A stretch of DNA of 64,000 bases from JBALVT01 sp045110675 (GTDB lineage Bacteria > Pseudomonadota > Gammaproteobacteria > Pseudomonadales > Halieaceae): contig JBGCGJ010000006.1 in the NCBI GenBank assembly GCA_045110675.1, positions 310,001 to 374,000 of the forward strand. Direction: 5' to 3'. The notes under the pieces are model-generated. The model ran no database searches and had not been told where the DNA came from. It saw nothing but the letters and a program-made list of their open reading frames with translations. Within the stretch, counting starts at the first letter, position 1, and every line of letters starts with the position of its first letter. This document shows positions 35,845-43,749 of this stretch, one piece after another. A program made the position numbers and the translations under genes.

Positions 35845-37245
35845 GTGGCTCAGCTGAGTGACTCAATTTTGGAGGCGCTAGAGGCAATTGTTGGCGCGGG
35901 AAAAGTGCTGACAGACCCTGATTCTTTGCAGCGCTTTGGCACCGACTGGACCAAGGTGTTTACCCCAAATCCCATTGCAGTTGTGCTGCCCGGGACCACA
36001 GAGCAGGTGCAGGACGTGGTTCGTCTGGCGAATCGAGAGAATTTGGCGATTGTGCCCTCGGGTGGTCGCACTGGCCTCAGTGCAGGGGCGGTTGCGCATC
36101 GAGGTGAGTTGCTGCTCGCCTTGGACAATCTAAATACGGTTCAAGATTTTAATCCTGTCGATCGAACCGTTCGCTGTGGCGCGGCGGTGATTACCCAAAC
36201 CTTGCAGGAGTTTGCCCTTGAGCAAGGCCTGTTCTACCCAGTGGACTTTGCCTCGAGTGGTTCGAGTCACATTGGCGGCAATATTTCCACTAACGCCGGG
36301 GGTATTAAAGTCATCCGACACGGTATGACAAGAGACTGGGTGGCGGGTTTAAAGCTGGTCACCGGTACCGGGGAGCTTTTGGATTTGAACCGCGGCCTCA
36401 TCAAAAACAATGCCGGATACGATCTTCGGCATCTGGTGATTGGCGCCGAAGGAACTCTGGGTGTGGTCGTGGAAGCGACGATGAAATTAGCGCGCCAGCC
36501 CGGCGATTTAGCCGTGATGGTTCTAGGTGTCTCCGACATGACCGCAATTATGTCGGTGTTAAGTGCTTTTCAATCCTCAATGGAGTTGAGTGCATTCGAA
36601 TTCTTTTCCGAGTTGGCCCTTGAGAAAGTCGTGATCCACCAGGGATTGCAACGCCCATTTGAGTCAGTTGCACCCTACTATGCCCTGCTGGAATTCGATC
36701 AGGCGCGAGAAGGTGAAATGGATAAAGCCATGCAGCAGTTTGAACACTGCCTGGATAGAGGCTGGGTGGTGGACGGCGTCGTGAGTCAGAGTGTAGCGCA
36801 GGCGAGAGCTCTGTGGAGACTGCGGGAAGACATCTCAGAAACGATTTCCGCCTGGACTCCCTACAAAAATGATATCTCCACGACTACTTCCCGTGTTCCA
36901 GAATTTCTGGTTGAAGTAGAGCAGATTGTTAACGATAGCTACCCGGATTTCGAGATTGTGTGGTTTGGCCACATCGGCGATGGCAATGTTCACTTGAATA
37001 TCCTCAAGCCTGATGACATTTCGATGGACGAGTTCCAACTCCGCTGTGGCAAAGTTAGTAAGTGGGTTTTCGAAATTGTTCAGCGGTATGAGGGAAGTGT
37101 ATCCGCTGAACACGGAGTGGGCCTGCTGAAAAAAGAGTATTTGCCCTACAGTCGGTCAGAGCTTGAAATTCAGTTGATGCGGCAGATTAAACTTGCCTTT
37201 GATCCCAAGGGAATTATGAACCCGGGCAAAATATTTGATTTGTAA
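35845..37245 (+). CDS. FAD-linked oxidase, probable D-2-hydroxyglutarate dehydrogenase
   Basis: GlcD/D2HGDH-family flavoprotein, 466 residues, starting at GTG 35845 with GGAGG 8 bases upstream. The PCMH-type FAD domain shows VVLPGTTEQVQDVVRLANRE, VPSGGRTGLSAGAV, SSGSSHIGGNISTNAGGIKV and LIKNNAGYDLRHLVIGAEGT; the C-terminal cap has FGHIGDGNVHLNIL (metal-site His), SAEHGVGLLKKEYLP and FDPKGIMNPGKIF. Divergence from serA matches Pseudomonas, where the enzyme oxidises D-2-hydroxyglutarate and passes electrons to ETF. D-lactate or glycolate are the other possible substrates, which sequence alone does not exclude. Confidence 0.85.
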   Translation: MAQLSDSILEALEAIVGAGKVLTDPDSLQRFGTDWTKVFTPNPIAVVLPGTTEQVQDVVRLANRENLAIVPSGGRTGLSAGAVAHRGELLLALDNLNTVQDFNPVDRTVRCGAAVITQTLQEFALEQGLFYPVDFASSGSSHIGGNISTNAGGIKVIRHGMTRDWVAGLKLVTGTGELLDLNRGLIKNNAGYDLRHLVIGAEGTLGVVVEATMKLARQPGDLAVMVLGVSDMTAIMSVLSAFQSSMELSAFEFFSELALEKVVIHQGLQRPFESVAPYYALLEFDQAREGEMDKAMQQFEHCLDRGWVVDGVVSQSVAQARALWRLREDISETISAWTPYKNDISTTTSRVPEFLVEVEQIVNDSYPDFEIVWFGHIGDGNVHLNILKPDDISMDEFQLRCGKVSKWVFEIVQRYEGSVSAEHGVGLLKKEYLPYSRSELEIQLMRQIKLAFDPKGIMNPGKIFDL

Positions 37246-37280
37246 AGCGCGTGAATCCAAACCGGTCTGAATGCTTAAGG

Positions 37281-37955
37281 TTACTCCGGGTAAAGTGTTT
37301 TCACACCGGAGCTGGTTCCGAGGAACAATACGTCTGCCGGTTTTAGAGCAAACAAGCCGTTGGTCACCACGCCAGTAATCCCGTTAATTTTTGCCTCCAC
37401 GGCCAGAGGCTGAGGGATTGAGAAGTTAAAAACATCCAAAATAATGTTGCCGTTATCGGTGATAACTCCCTCTCGATACACCGGATTGCCACCTAACTTA
37501 ACCAGTTCTCTGGCGACATAGCTGCGAGCCATAGGGATGACTTCGACAGGCAGAGGGAAATCACCGAGTGTGTGCACAAGCTTGCTCTCGTCGGCAATGC
37601 AGATAAATTCTTTGGCTACCGCAGTGACAATTTTTTCCCTTGTAAGAGCGGCGCCACCGCCCTTTATCAGCTGCAGTGATTTGTTGCTTTCGTCGGCTCC
37701 ATCAATATAGAAGTCGACCTGATTTACACTGTTGAGGTCGTAAACCGGAATACCGTGACTTCTCAATCGATCGGCAGAGGCTTCCGAGCTTGCGACCGTC
37801 GAGCCAATCAAGCCTTTTATTTGCGCAAGACAATCAATAAAACAGTTGGCCGTGGAACCCGTTCCAATTCCCAGAACCGTGTCGTCTTCCATTTTTGGTT
37901 TGATGTGTTCCAGCGCTGCAAGGGCTACCGCTTTTTTCAGTTCGTCCTGAGTCAT
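37281..37955 (-). CDS. rpiA: Ribose-5-phosphate isomerase A
   Basis: Interconverts ribose 5-phosphate and ribulose 5-phosphate. The 224 residues show GIGTGSTANCFID (phosphate loop), VASSEASADRLRSHGIPV, FYIDGADESNKSLQLIKGGG (with catalytic acidic residues) and ALTREKIVTAVAKEFICIAD, and a C-terminal GVVTNGLFALKPADVLFLG. It converges on the dehydrogenase gene with a 35-base gap and diverges from ilvA across 176 bases. Confidence 0.97.
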   Translation of the reverse strand: MTQDELKKAVALAALEHIKPKMEDDTVLGIGTGSTANCFIDCLAQIKGLIGSTVASSEASADRLRSHGIPVYDLNSVNQVDFYIDGADESNKSLQLIKGGGAALTREKIVTAVAKEFICIADESKLVHTLGDFPLPVEVIPMARSYVARELVKLGGNPVYREGVITDNGNIILDVFNFSIPQPLAVEAKINGITGVVTNGLFALKPADVLFLGTSSGVKTLYPE

Positions 37956-38131
37956 TGTGGCGAGATCCTGTTAAAAATTTTTGCGATGGCGAATTGGCGA
38001 TTTTTATTATCGACTATTCTGCTGTAGCAATCACGCGAAATACCGTATTAGTGCCGCACTCCCACGCGTGATAAACCTTCACTCGTCAATTATGATGGCG
38101 CTCAGCGAAAAAGAATGGGAAACAACAGCTA

Positions 38132-39664
38132 ATGCCAGAGTCTTATATCAAGCGAATACTCGATGCGAGAGTATACGATGTCGCCCGGGAAACCCCGGTC
38201 GAGGAGGCGTTCTTGATGTCCAGCCGGTTGAGCAACACCGTTTGGCTTAAGAGAGAAGACTTGCAACCAGTGTTCTCATTCAAATTGCGCGGTGCTTACA
38301 ATAAGATGTCTCAATTGTCCGCAGCTCAGCGCGACCAGGGTGTTGTTGCGGCTTCGGCGGGTAATCATGCACAGGGTTTGGCTCTCGCCGCAAAAGTTAT
38401 GGGCGTGAAGGCCACCATCGTCATGCCTCGCACTACGCCTGTCATAAAAGTGGATGCCGTTCGCAATCACGGGGCGAAGGTTGTCTTACACGGCGATTCC
38501 TTTGAAGAGGCTGCGGCACAGGCAACGTTACTCGTCGAAGAAAAAAACATGATTTATATTCATCCTTTCGACGACCCGGATATCATCGCGGGTCAGGGTA
38601 CCGTCGGCATGGAGATTGTCAGGCAACGCCAGATACCACTCGATGCACTGTTTGTCCCGGTTGGTGGCGGTGGGTTGATCGCAGGTGTTGCCGCCTACGT
38701 GAAGTATGTTTGGCCCAGCACGCGGATCATCGGTGTGGAACCTGAAGACGCAGCCTGCCTGCAACTTGCGTTTGAGCGCGGCCGCCGCGCTACACTATCT
38801 GAAGTGGGACTATTCGCCGAGGGTTGTGCCGTCGCACAAATAGGTAAGGAACCTTTTCGAGTGATACGCAAAACTGTAGACGAGGTTATCACAGCTTCTA
38901 CGGATGAAATGTGTGCGGCGATAAAGGATATTTTCGAAGATACCAGAAGTATCGCAGAACCCGCCGGCGCGCTCGCCCTGGCTGGACTCAAAAAGTATGT
39001 GGAGCGAACGGGTGTAAAAGAGCAGGACCTGATGGCCGTTGTCAGTGGCGCGAATACCAACTTTGATCGTCTGCGGTATATTTCCGAGCGCACTGAAATC
39101 GGCGAGCAGCGCGAAGCTGTGATCAGCGTGACGATTCCCGAAGTGCCGGGGAGCTTTAAAACCTTCTGCAGTTCACTCGGCAGACGCAGTATTACTGAGT
39201 TCAATTATCGCTATGTCGGTGCGGAATCCGCTCAAGTGTTTGTGGGTCTGTCGGTGGTTCCCGGAGGAGCGGATTTGCAGGATTTACTAGCGTCCCTCGA
39301 CCAAAAAGGCTATCGCGTCGAAGATCTGACCGACAATGAGATGGCGAAACTGCATGTCCGCCATATGGTGGGTGGTCACGTACCCGCAACTATTCAGGAT
39401 GAACGCGTCTATCGGTTTGAGTTCCCCGAGCGCCCTGGGGCATTGCTAAATTTTTTGAATGGCCTGGGCCAGCGCTGGAATATTTCGCTGTTTCACTACC
39501 GCAACCACGGCGCAGCCTACGGAAGAATATTGGTGGGTTTGCAGGTTCCTCGCGGTGAGCGAAAGTCATTGGAAGCTGCCTTGGCCAAAATTAACTATCG
39601 GCACTGGGATGAAACTGACAATCCCGCCTACCAGTTGTATCTCGCCGGGGGGCAGAATTCTTAA
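38132..39664 (+). CDS. ilvA: Biosynthetic threonine ammonia-lyase
   Basis: PLP enzyme that deaminates threonine to 2-oxobutyrate at the entry to isoleucine synthesis. The 510 residues hold the PLP Lys in VFSFKLRGAYN (about residue 50), AASAGNHAQGLALAA, the glycine loop VPVGGGGLIAGVAAY, and VVSGANTNFDRLRYI. Two C-terminal ACT-like regulatory units (VTIPEVPGSFKTFCSSLG and YRFEFPERPGALLNFLNGLG) mark the allosteric, isoleucine-inhibited form, not the short catabolic one. The rpiA-ilvA divergent pair is shared with Pseudomonas. Confidence 0.97.
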   Translation: MPESYIKRILDARVYDVARETPVEEAFLMSSRLSNTVWLKREDLQPVFSFKLRGAYNKMSQLSAAQRDQGVVAASAGNHAQGLALAAKVMGVKATIVMPRTTPVIKVDAVRNHGAKVVLHGDSFEEAAAQATLLVEEKNMIYIHPFDDPDIIAGQGTVGMEIVRQRQIPLDALFVPVGGGGLIAGVAAYVKYVWPSTRIIGVEPEDAACLQLAFERGRRATLSEVGLFAEGCAVAQIGKEPFRVIRKTVDEVITASTDEMCAAIKDIFEDTRSIAEPAGALALAGLKKYVERTGVKEQDLMAVVSGANTNFDRLRYISERTEIGEQREAVISVTIPEVPGSFKTFCSSLGRRSITEFNYRYVGAESAQVFVGLSVVPGGADLQDLLASLDQKGYRVEDLTDNEMAKLHVRHMVGGHVPATIQDERVYRFEFPERPGALLNFLNGLGQRWNISLFHYRNHGAAYGRILVGLQVPRGERKSLEAALAKINYRHWDETDNPAYQLYLAGGQNS

Positions 39665-39858
39665 GGATTAGACCCGTTGACCGGCGGGCAGCAAGAGAAG
39701 AATTTGTCGTTGGAGGTACAACTTTGGCGGTCTCGCCAGGCAGCTACTGCCCTGTTCAGGTCACTGATATCGCGGCATCCCGGCTTTTCTTTTGATTCTG
39801 GCTGATATAGACTCGCCCCAAATTTGTGACATAGTAACAATTTTAGAATCGCAAGTTT

Positions 39859-39864
39859 TATAAT
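39859..39864 (+). promoter_or_regulatory. Candidate -10 element before the 48-codon ORF
   Basis: A perfect TATAAT sits 85 bases before the GTG at 39949, in an AT-rich part of the 284-base stretch after ilvA. No matching -35 hexamer is visible at 16-18 bases, and a short hairpin (ACCGC-TAG-GCGGT) follows it. Weak on its own. Confidence 0.3.
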
Positions 39865-39948
39865 TAGAAATGACTACCGCTAGGCGGTCCTCGAAGTAGC
39901 TGGTAATGCTGCAGTGGGATTCGCCGAGAAAAACAAGAGAAACTGATC

Positions 39949-40095
39949 GTGAAAAGTAAACCTGATTTCCTGCTAATAGTGATGGCCGTATTTGGCCTCG
40001 GTGTCGTATTGACCTTTGTAGCACCTGTCACATCCAGTAAGACCACCGCCGCCCCGGCGTCAGAATTACAGGCGGGCGTTATCGTCCAAGACTAG
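39949..40095 (+). CDS. Small single-pass membrane protein (48 residues)
   Basis: A short frame from GTG 39949 to TAG 40093-40095. The predicted peptide starts MKSKPDFLLIVMAVFGLG, continues VVLTFVAPVTSS and has a polar Ala/Thr-rich tail. One hydrophobic helix of about 20 residues after a charged start suggests a single-pass inner-membrane or exported peptide. Similar short DFLLI-type membrane peptides seem to occur in marine gammaproteobacteria, but I cannot name a family. The ribosome site is weak (AAGAGA). It ends 17 bases from the converging fthC gene. Confidence 0.55.
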   Translation: MKSKPDFLLIVMAVFGLGVVLTFVAPVTSSKTTAAPASELQAGVIVQD

Positions 40096-40112
40096 GCGGA
40101 CTGCTACTTCTG

Positions 40113-40757
40113 CTAAGCTTCTTTTTGACAATGATGTACCCCCTGTTCGGTTAAAACAGCGTCTACCACCACGTCCCAGTCATCGCTGGGTACGTCGTCA
40201 ATTTCCTGCTCGGAATGAGCGAGTCCAATCAGGGACGGCCCCGAAATCCCTCGCAGGGCTCGATCGTAATAGCCTGCGCCCATCCCCAGTCGATTGCCGC
40301 GCTTATCCCAGGCAACCAGGGGCATGAAGAGGATATCCAGTTCTGCTATAGGGCAGCGCGAAGCACTTGAGTCCGGTTCGTTGATCCCAAATCGATTCGG
40401 TACCAAGGGCTGGTCAGTTTTCCAGTTTGCGAATGCAAGGGTATTTTCTGGCCCTATAACGGGTAGATAAATGTCTTTTTGCTGGTCCAGCGCAGTACTG
40501 ATGATGGTCTGCGTGCTAAGTTCACCATCGGCGTCCAGATAGAGCGCGATTTTGCTAGCACCTGGCCACTGCGGAAGGGTTTGAGCGTGCAATGCCGCCC
40601 GATGGGCAGCCTCGGATTGCTTAGTCTGACTAAAACTACGCCGCAGCTCGCGCAGCGCCTTGCGTATTTGTTGTTTCTCAGATGTGATTTCGGCGTTTGA
40701 AATTGATGGATCCCCAGCATACCGCTGACAGTGTCGCCCTTGAACCCGACGGTCCAA
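40113..40757 (-). CDS. fthC: 5-formyltetrahydrofolate cyclo-ligase (start uncertain)
   Basis: ATP-dependent enzyme converting 5-formyltetrahydrofolate to methenyltetrahydrofolate (YgfA family). Landmarks are QQIRKALRELRRSF near the start, KIALYLDADGELST, the ELDILFMPLVAWDKRGNRLG segment and the nucleotide site GMGAGYYDRAL, then GLAHSEQE. The only conventional start, TTG 40755-40757, gives 214 residues but lies inside the 6S RNA gene. ATT at 40701-40703, with GGGGA seven bases before it, would give 196 residues, the usual family length, beginning at the 3' end of 6S RNA. No ATG, GTG or TTG lies between. I report the longer frame and regard the ATT start as more likely. Confidence 0.85.
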   Translation of the reverse strand: MDRRVQGRHCQRYAGDPSISNAEITSEKQQIRKALRELRRSFSQTKQSEAAHRAALHAQTLPQWPGASKIALYLDADGELSTQTIISTALDQQKDIYLPVIGPENTLAFANWKTDQPLVPNRFGINEPDSSASRCPIAELDILFMPLVAWDKRGNRLGMGAGYYDRALRGISGPSLIGLAHSEQEIDDVPSDDWDVVVDAVLTEQGVHHCQKEA

Positions 40758-40888
40758 GGTGGCGGTCCCTGTGCTGTTTCAGGCTTTCCGGTCGAGGCCG
40801 GACTTGCACACCAACATCAGCGAGGAACCTCCGGGGTAACACTTATCGGCTCTAAGACTGTCCTGTCTGGCGCATATGCCAGGTACCC
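40711..40888 (-). ncRNA. ssrS: 6S RNA
   Basis: 6S RNA binds sigma-70 RNA polymerase by mimicking an open promoter. Reading the minus strand, the segments GAGCCGATAAGTGTTACC, CCCCGGAGGTT, CCTGAAACAGCAC, CGCCACCTTGGACC and GGGTTCAAGGGCGAC match the Pseudomonas 6S RNA in order, with the outer closing stem near both ends. The gene lies between zapA and fthC, its conserved place. The 5' end is set from the -10 at 40895-40900; the 3' end is approximate (a few bases). Confidence 0.92.
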
Positions 40889-40894
40889 GAGTGA

Positions 40895-40900
40895 AGTATA
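40895..40900 (-). promoter_or_regulatory. 6S RNA promoter -10
   Basis: TATACT on the minus strand about 6-7 bases before the inferred 6S 5' end. No convincing -35 at 16-18 bases; TTTACA lies about 20 bases upstream. Confidence 0.6.
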
Positions 40901-40938
40901 CCCTAGCTTGTCTTACAGATTGTAAAAACTGAACGAAA

Positions 40939-41262
40939 TCAGCTGATTTCCAGTTGGCGCAGTTGATACAGCGCGTCGTCCAGCTTGTGATTGAGCGCTC
41001 GAAATGAAGAGTCGTCGGGATCGGAGCTGGCGGTCGCCTGAGCGCCTTCTTCGGAGGCCTGAAGTAGTTCGTAACTGATGTTCAAAGCGGCCATGACCGC
41101 AATGCGCTCTAAGCCGATTACTTTTCCGGAATCGCGAATGGAGCGCATTTGCTTATCCAGGTATTTCGCTGAAACCACCAGCTCCGCCTGTTGATCTTCC
41201 GGGCAGGCAACCTGGTACTCTTTATCCAGGATGCGCACGGTTATGGTATTTCCCTGGCTCAC
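40939..41262 (-). CDS. zapA: Cell division protein ZapA
   Basis: FtsZ-associated protein that bundles FtsZ filaments at mid-cell. The 107 residues start at GTG 41260-41262 (ribosome region inside the upstream gene) with the N-terminal strand ITVRILDKEYQVACPEDQQA, SAKYLDKQMRSIRDSGKVIG and ERIAVMAALNISYELL, followed by a coiled-coil C-terminus. It overlaps the upstream coiled-coil gene by four bases and precedes 6S RNA. Confidence 0.94.
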   Translation of the reverse strand: MSQGNTITVRILDKEYQVACPEDQQAELVVSAKYLDKQMRSIRDSGKVIGLERIAVMAALNISYELLQASEEGAQATASSDPDDSSFRALNHKLDDALYQLRQLEIS

Positions 41263-41468
41263 GCCTGATGCTCCATCGCTTTAAGCCTCGCCAACATGGC
41301 CTCGAGTTTGGCTCTGGCCAGTTCATTTTTAGTCACGAGAGATTTGCGTTCGCTGTGCCAGCTTGCACTGTCCGATTTGAGCGATTTATTCTCTCGATTC
41401 AGTTCGCTGCACAATGCGATTAACTCGTCTATTTTACTCTCGAGCATCTTCAACTGGGTGTCTGGCAT
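41259..41468 (-). CDS. TIGR02449 family coiled-coil protein
   Basis: A 69-residue, almost wholly coiled-coil protein (LESKIDELIALCSELNREN, LKSDSASWHSERKSL, ELARAKLEAMLARLKAMEH). It matches the TIGR02449 family found directly upstream of zapA in many gammaproteobacteria and resembles ZapB in size and heptads, so a cell-division role is plausible but inferred. Overlaps zapA by 4 bases, so both are probably translated together. Confidence 0.85.
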   Translation of the reverse strand: MPDTQLKMLESKIDELIALCSELNRENKSLKSDSASWHSERKSLVTKNELARAKLEAMLARLKAMEHQA

Positions 41469-41636
41469 GGGGCTATACTTGGACTGTTCTTGTTTGCGCT
41501 CTACTATAGTGGCCGCAGAAACTCAGGTCAACGGCACAAATGTTATGAATATCAATAGCATGCCAAGCACTTTACAATCATTGGTAGAAGTTTGTGCACC
41601 GCGTCAGTGCCAGTCACCTCAGATAGGGAACCCCAT

Positions 41637-42254
41637 ATGTACCATGATGCCTCCGATGAGCCTCAAATTTTCGATTTTGCCGAGCTCGCCAATCATCTTT
41701 TGGAGCAGGGCTTGCAGTCTTCTCCAGCGGATATTCACGGCTGTTTGTGTGGCCTGCTGGCGGCCGGCGCCGCTGTTGAACCGGAACTGGCTTTATCCGC
41801 TTTAATCGAGGCGCTTGATCTTGAATTGCGCGGCGAGCTCGCCGAGCAGGTAATGCATTTGTATACCATCAGTGGCGCTGCCCTTGAGGATGAAGAATTC
41901 GATTTCCACCCGCTACTACCTGACGACGAAGATGATATCGAAACAAGAACGATTGCCTTGGGCGGCTGGTGCCAGGGCTTCCTGTCTGGCTTTGCATTGG
42001 TTAGTGCCGGTGCGAGCAGCGCCAGCGAAAATGCGGTCTCCCGCGATAGCGCTGAAGTGTTGAAAGATTTTGCTGCGATTGCACAGGCGGAGGTTGATCC
42101 GGAAGACGCGGAAGATGAAGAAGCTTCCGAAGAGAATTACTATGAGCTGGTGGAATATCTGCGTTTCGCCACGCTGAATGTCTACATGGACAGTCGCAGC
42201 GACTCCGGTTTCGATGTCGATCCGAAATCAAACGGCGATGCACTCTTGCATTGA
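41637..42254 (+). CDS. ygfB: UPF0149/YgfB family protein
   Basis: A 205-residue acidic protein of the YecA/UPF0149 (YgfB) family. I chose ATG 41637 (MYHDASDEPQ, AGGGA 8 bases upstream) over a start 15 codons earlier. Conserved parts are FAELANHLLEQGLQSSPAD, HGCLCGLLAAG, FHPLLPDDEDD, ALGGWCQGFLSGFALV and NYYELVEYLRFATLNVYMD. In Pseudomonas a YgfB member represses ampDh3 expression and so affects beta-lactam resistance; that role is not shown here. It is divergent from zapA and upstream of pepP, the usual place. Confidence 0.92.
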   Translation: MYHDASDEPQIFDFAELANHLLEQGLQSSPADIHGCLCGLLAAGAAVEPELALSALIEALDLELRGELAEQVMHLYTISGAALEDEEFDFHPLLPDDEDDIETRTIALGGWCQGFLSGFALVSAGASSASENAVSRDSAEVLKDFAAIAQAEVDPEDAEDEEASEENYYELVEYLRFATLNVYMDSRSDSGFDVDPKSNGDALLH

Positions 42255-42406
42255 CTCATTGTATTCCCAGGGCCAGTTCCGAAAATTAAATCGGACGAGC
42301 GACTTGGACGAGTCCTGTCCGGCGCTTATGCTAGGCCTTGGCAAATATTGTTCTTGGGCAAGTTCGGAGTATCAGTGCAGAGAGTTAGTTTGGAGTATTC
42401 AGCTTA

Positions 42407-43720
42407 ATGGGCATTAGTAAGTCAGAGTTCGCGCGCCGGCGAAAGAATTTTATGGCGTTAATGGAAGCCAACAGCATCGCCATTATCCCGTCTGCACGCG
42501 AACAGCAGCGCAGTCGCGATACTGAATTTCCCTTTCGCCAGGACAGCGACTTCTACTACCTGTCGGGTTTTGTTGAGCCCGAGGCCGTGCTGGTGCTAAT
42601 TCCAGGTCGTAAGCACGGGCAATTTGTGATGTTTTGCCGGGAGCGCGATCCCAATATGGAGTTGTGGCACGGGTTTCGCGCCGGGCCTGAAGGCGCTTGT
42701 GAGAATTTCTCCGCCGACGATGCTTTTCCGATTAGCGATATCGACGAAATTTTGCCGGGTCTTATAGAAGGCAGAGATCGTGTTTATTACTCCATGGGCC
42801 GAAGCACTGAATTCGATCAGCAAATCATGTCCTGGGTGAACCAAATTCGCTCAAAAGAAGCCAGCGGTGCTGTTCCTCCAGGCGAGTTTAATGATCTCGA
42901 TCACATGCTGCACGACCTGCGTTTGTTTAAAAGTGCAGCCGAACAACGGCTGATGCGTCGGGCCGGTGAAATTAGTGCCAACGCGCATATTCGAGCGATG
43001 CGTTACTGCAAACCCGGCCAGGTCGAGTACCAGCTTGAAGCAGAAATCCTGCACGATTTTGCGCGCTCCGGTGCGCGCTATCCCGCCTATGCGAGTATCG
43101 TTGGTAGCGGTGAGAATGCCTGTGTTATGCACTATGTCGAGAATGATGCAAAGATGCGCAGTGGTGATCTGGTACTAATCGATGCAGGCTGCGAATTTGA
43201 GTATTACGCAGCGGATATCAGCCGCACGTTTCCGGTGAACGGGGTCTACAGCAAGGAGCAGCGCGCGCTGTATGAGGTCGTGTTGGAGGCACAATTGGCG
43301 GCTATTGAAGCGATTAAACCCGGCAACCACTGGAATCAGCCGCATGATGCCAGCGTTCGCGTCATCACTGAGGGGCTGGTTAAACTGGGACTTCTAAAAG
43401 GGCGAGTCGCGAGTTTGATTGAGCGAGAGGCCTACAGGGAATTTTATATGCACAAGGCCGGTCACTGGTTGGGTCTGGATGTGCACGATGTGGGAGATTA
43501 TCGTGTCGCCGAAGAGTGGCGATTGTTAGAGCCAGGCATGGTGTTAACGGTAGAGCCAGGCATCTATGTTTCGCCACACAATACCCGGGTGGCAAAAAAA
43601 TGGCGCGGCATTGGTATTCGCATAGAAGATGATGTCATTGTGACTGCTCAGGGCAACGAGGTGATTACCGCCGCCGTACCCAAAACCGTCGAAGAAATAG
43701 AGTCGTTGATGGCGTCGTGA
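42407..43720 (+). CDS. pepP: Xaa-Pro aminopeptidase P
   Basis: Mn-dependent aminopeptidase II releasing the residue before proline. The 437 residues include the N-terminal creatinase-like domain (SREQ-like region SAREQQRSRDTEFPFRQDSD, YYLSGFVEPEAVLVL) and the pita-bread domain with metal ligands in LIDAGCEFEYYAADISRTFP, HKAGHWLGLDVHDVGDY, TVEPGIYV and IGIRIEDDVIVT. It leads pepP-ubiH-ubiI-like, the usual gammaproteobacterial order. Confidence 0.97.
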   Translation: MGISKSEFARRRKNFMALMEANSIAIIPSAREQQRSRDTEFPFRQDSDFYYLSGFVEPEAVLVLIPGRKHGQFVMFCRERDPNMELWHGFRAGPEGACENFSADDAFPISDIDEILPGLIEGRDRVYYSMGRSTEFDQQIMSWVNQIRSKEASGAVPPGEFNDLDHMLHDLRLFKSAAEQRLMRRAGEISANAHIRAMRYCKPGQVEYQLEAEILHDFARSGARYPAYASIVGSGENACVMHYVENDAKMRSGDLVLIDAGCEFEYYAADISRTFPVNGVYSKEQRALYEVVLEAQLAAIEAIKPGNHWNQPHDASVRVITEGLVKLGLLKGRVASLIEREAYREFYMHKAGHWLGLDVHDVGDYRVAEEWRLLEPGMVLTVEPGIYVSPHNTRVAKKWRGIGIRIEDDVIVTAQGNEVITAAVPKTVEEIESLMAS

Positions 43721-43749
43721 ATACAGGGTTGTGCGATGAGTTGTAAAGG

